A stretch of DNA of 44,832 nucleotides from an uncultured Pelagibacteraceae bacterium (GTDB lineage: Bacteria > Pseudomonadota > Alphaproteobacteria > Pelagibacterales > Pelagibacteraceae), in NCBI GenBank assembly GCA_902561765.1, contig CACEQR010000003.1, positions 1 to 44,832 of the forward strand, written 5' to 3'. This document shows positions 43,220 through 44,832 of the stretch, one piece after another. The notes under the pieces were generated by a model. The model was not told the DNA's origin. It saw nothing but the letters and a program-made list of their open reading frames with translations, and made no database searches. A program made the translations under genes and the position numbers. Numbering within the stretch: position 1 is the first letter of the stretch; every line of letters begins with the position of its first letter.

Positions 43220-43269
43220 AAAAAAGTATTGAGATAAGTTTTAAAAAAAGTAAGTTGTGAGAAAAATAT

Positions 43270-43345
43270 TCCTCGGTAGCTCAGTTGGTAGAGCAGTTGA
43301 CTGTTAATCAATTGGTCGCAGGTTCGAGTCCTGCCCGAGGAGCCA
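43270..43345 (+). tRNA. tRNA-Asn (GTT)
   Basis: Acceptor TCCTCGG pairs with CCGAGGA, D arm GCTCAGTTGGTAGAGC, anticodon GTT in the loop ACTGTTAATC, T arm GCAGGTTCGAGTCCTGC and encoded CCA at 43343-43345. It lies 50 bases after tRNA-Cys on the same strand, so the two may be one transcript. Confidence 0.96.
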
Positions 43346-43351
43346 AACTAA

Positions 43352-43723
43352 TTAAACAGCCTTTGTAATATTAGTCTGTGAAAGTTGTAAGCTTTTTCCA
43401 AATTTAATCTTTTGATCTTGAGTTAACTCTGAATAAACTTTAACTAAAAAGTTATAGTTTACATTCATATGACCTTCTTTTGATTTTTCAAGATTTACCA
43501 AATATTCAGAAAAATCCTCAAAGAAATAGCTAATCGGAACTTTTAAATAATTAGAAAGTTGTAATAATCTTATTGAACTTACACCGTTAGTTCCTTTTTC
43601 ATATTTTTGAATTTGTTGAAATGTTACATTTATTGCTTTAGCGACTTTTGTTTGGGTTAAACCTAAGGCTAATCTTCTTAACTTTAGTTTGTTACCAAGA
43701 TGTTTATTAAAATTTTCTTCCAT
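43352..43723 (-). CDS. XRE-family helix-turn-helix regulator
   Basis: A 123-residue protein with an XRE helix-turn-helix at about residues 9-65 (LGNKLKLRRLALGLTQTKVAKA, then TFQQIQKYEKGTNGVS) and a short C-terminal tail likely used for dimerisation. Its target genes are unknown. It ends 6 bases after the tRNA-Asn gene on the opposite strand. The 145 bases before it toward the amino-acid transporter hold its probable promoter; I found no convincing operator there. Confidence 0.88.
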   Translation of the reverse strand: MEENFNKHLGNKLKLRRLALGLTQTKVAKAINVTFQQIQKYEKGTNGVSSIRLLQLSNYLKVPISYFFEDFSEYLVNLEKSKEGHMNVNYNFLVKVYSELTQDQKIKFGKSLQLSQTNITKAV

Positions 43724-43868
43724 TTAAGACCCCTCTATAAATAAAATATATACGTGAGTTAATCTAAATAGAAAAGTTTATGCAAGTAAAATAATTTTTA
43801 AAATAGATGGTTTTTTTAACTTATTATAAACCTGTCAAGTAACTTTTTTTCTTAACTTTAGAATTATT

Positions 43869-44603
43869 TTAAAGAATTTGGCTTAAAAAAAGCTTTGTTC
43901 TATCGCTCTTTGGATTGGCAAAGAATTCTTTTGTTTCCGCCTTCTCAATTATCATGCCTTCGTCCATAAAAATAACCTCATCCGCAACTTCTTTAGCAAA
44001 TCCCATCTCATGAGTTACTACAATCATAGTCATTCCACCTTTTGCAAGACTTACCATTGCATCTAGCACTTCTTTAATCATTTCTGGATCTAAAGCAGAT
44101 GTTGGTTCATCAAACAACATAATTTTTGGCTGCATACATAAAGCTCTAGCGATTGCACAACGCTGCTGTTGTCCACCTGAAAGTTGTCCCGGAAATTTAT
44201 TTGCTTGATCATCTATTTGAACTTTTTTTAGTTGATCTAAGGCAAGTTCTTGAGCCTCTTTTTTTGGCATTTTTTTTACCCAAATAGGTGCAAGAGTACA
44301 ATTATCTAATATTGAGAGATGTGGAAATAAATTAAATTGTTGAAAAACCATTCCAACTTCAGCTCTAATTTTTTCAATATCTTTCGTTTTCTCTGATAGT
44401 TCATTTCCATCAACAATTATATCGCCCTCTTGGTGCTCTTCTAATCTATTAATACATCTTATCAGTGTTGATTTTCCTGAACCTGATGGTCCACATACTA
44501 CAATTTTCTTATTTGCTTCAACTTCTAAATTAATATTTTTTAAAACCTGAAAATCACCAAACCATTTATTCATATTTTGAATTTTTATAATCGGATCTGA
44601 CAT
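43869..44603 (-). CDS. Polar amino-acid ABC transporter ATPase (AapP/GlnQ type)
   Basis: A 244-residue ABC ATPase with Walker [10 protein letters not shown] near residue 38, the amino-acid-type [19 protein letters not shown] near residue 82, signature [15 protein letters not shown] near residue 139 and Walker [16 protein letters not shown] near residue 160. [21 protein letters not shown] is typical of GlnQ/AapP proteins. It powers uptake of polar amino acids with the permease encoded just upstream. Which amino acids cannot be read. The 3-base gap to the permease stop indicates an operon. Confidence 0.93.
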   Translation of the reverse strand: MSDPIIKIQNMNKWFGDFQVLKNINLEVEANKKIVVCGPSGSGKSTLIRCINRLEEHQEGDIIVDGNELSEKTKDIEKIRAEVGMVFQQFNLFPHLSILDNCTLAPIWVKKMPKKEAQELALDQLKKVQIDDQANKFPGQLSGGQQQRCAIARALCMQPKIMLFDEPTSALDPEMIKEVLDAMVSLAKGGMTMIVVTHEMGFAKEVADEVIFMDEGMIIEKAETKEFFANPKSDRTKLFLSQIL

Positions 44604-44606
44604 ATA

Positions 44607-44832
44607 TTATCTTTCGGTTTTATATTTAGCTTCTAAGTTATAACTATATTTACTCATTGCATAGCATATAATCCAGAATATTATTGATGCAAAAATATAT
44701 CCTTCCATTGCAAAACCTAACCATTTTGGATTTGTTTTTGCTAGGGCAAGCATTCCTGCTAATTCAGCCAAACCAACTACAAAAATTAAAGGAGTATCTT
44801 TGACTAAGGCTAAAAATGTATTTGCAATTCCA
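44607..44832 (-). CDS. Amino-acid ABC transporter permease, C-terminal part
   Basis: The minus-strand frame is open from the window edge to the TAA at 44607-44609, giving about 74 residues. It carries LVKDTPLIFVVGLAELAG, the standard post-EAA block of polar amino-acid permeases such as AapM or GlnP, then one more membrane helix (YIFASIIFWIICYAMS) and a charged tail. The rest lies outside the window. Confidence 0.88.
   Translation of the reverse strand, partial: GIANTFLALVKDTPLIFVVGLAELAGMLALAKTNPKWLGFAMEGYIFASIIFWIICYAMSKYSYNLEAKYKTER

Overview
The window is a gene-dense, very AT-rich stretch with short intergenic gaps, many 1-12 bp gene overlaps and small regulatory regions. Gene content points to a free-living SAR11-type alphaproteobacterium (Pelagibacterales): a plcP-agt lipid-remodelling pair beside pst-phoUB, an Anbu/ATP-grasp pair, a Zur-controlled znu locus with a CobW GTPase, and an aqpS/arsC-type arsenic unit. 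I infer the taxon from gene content and base composition, not from a database search. No insertion sequence, prophage, CRISPR array, rRNA or plasmid module was seen, and no gene-free gap exceeds about 170 bases.

Layout. (1) 1-2223: 3' end of an exonuclease III gene, an Ldh2-type malate/lactate dehydrogenase and an Anbu proteasome-like peptidase. (2) 2336-5831, divergent from Anbu: a circularly permuted ATP-grasp protein, a phosphoglycerate-glycoside phosphatase and a glucosyl-3-phosphoglycerate synthase-like enzyme, which together suggest synthesis of glucosylglycerate or a derivative. (3) 5845-11225: a zinc locus (small Cys/His protein, WD40 protein, CobW GTPase, ZnuA, and divergently ZnuC, ZnuB, Zur) organised around two Zur-box-like palindromes. 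(4) 11229-13210: DsbA-fold isomerase, small membrane protein, arsenate reductase and aquaglyceroporin. (5) 13321-37009: a phosphorus island of about 24 kb. It holds a 2H phosphoesterase, a glycerophosphodiesterase, the ugp transporter with two ugpE copies, a short GlpD, a phosphonatase-like hydrolase, ppx, ppk, sixA, phoB-phoU-pstBACS, an unknown exported protein, phoR, and the lipid-remodelling genes agt and plcP facing a lipid kinase. (6) 37098-43026: a lysine-rich mini-protein, a mannose-1-phosphate guanylyltransferase, and the coupled ilvD and valS genes. (7) 43146-44832: tRNA-Cys, tRNA-Asn, an XRE regulator and the end of an amino-acid ABC transporter operon.

How the genes work together. 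The phosphorus island covers nearly the whole P-starvation response: phosphate uptake (Pst), sensing (PhoR/PhoB/PhoU), use of glycerophosphodiesters and glycerol-3-phosphate (Ugp, GDPD, GlpD), possible phosphonate cleavage, polyphosphate storage and breakdown, and replacement of membrane phospholipids by glycolipids (PlcP, Agt) with a candidate return route through a lipid kinase. A three-heptamer, 11-bp-periodic Pho box lies upstream of pstS, and a two-heptamer version lies upstream of ugpB. The least explained features are the Anbu/ATP-grasp/glucosylglycerate neighbourhood, the exported 210-residue protein between pstS and phoR, the 2H phosphoesterase in the ugp operon, and the 87-residue Cys/His protein in the zinc operon.
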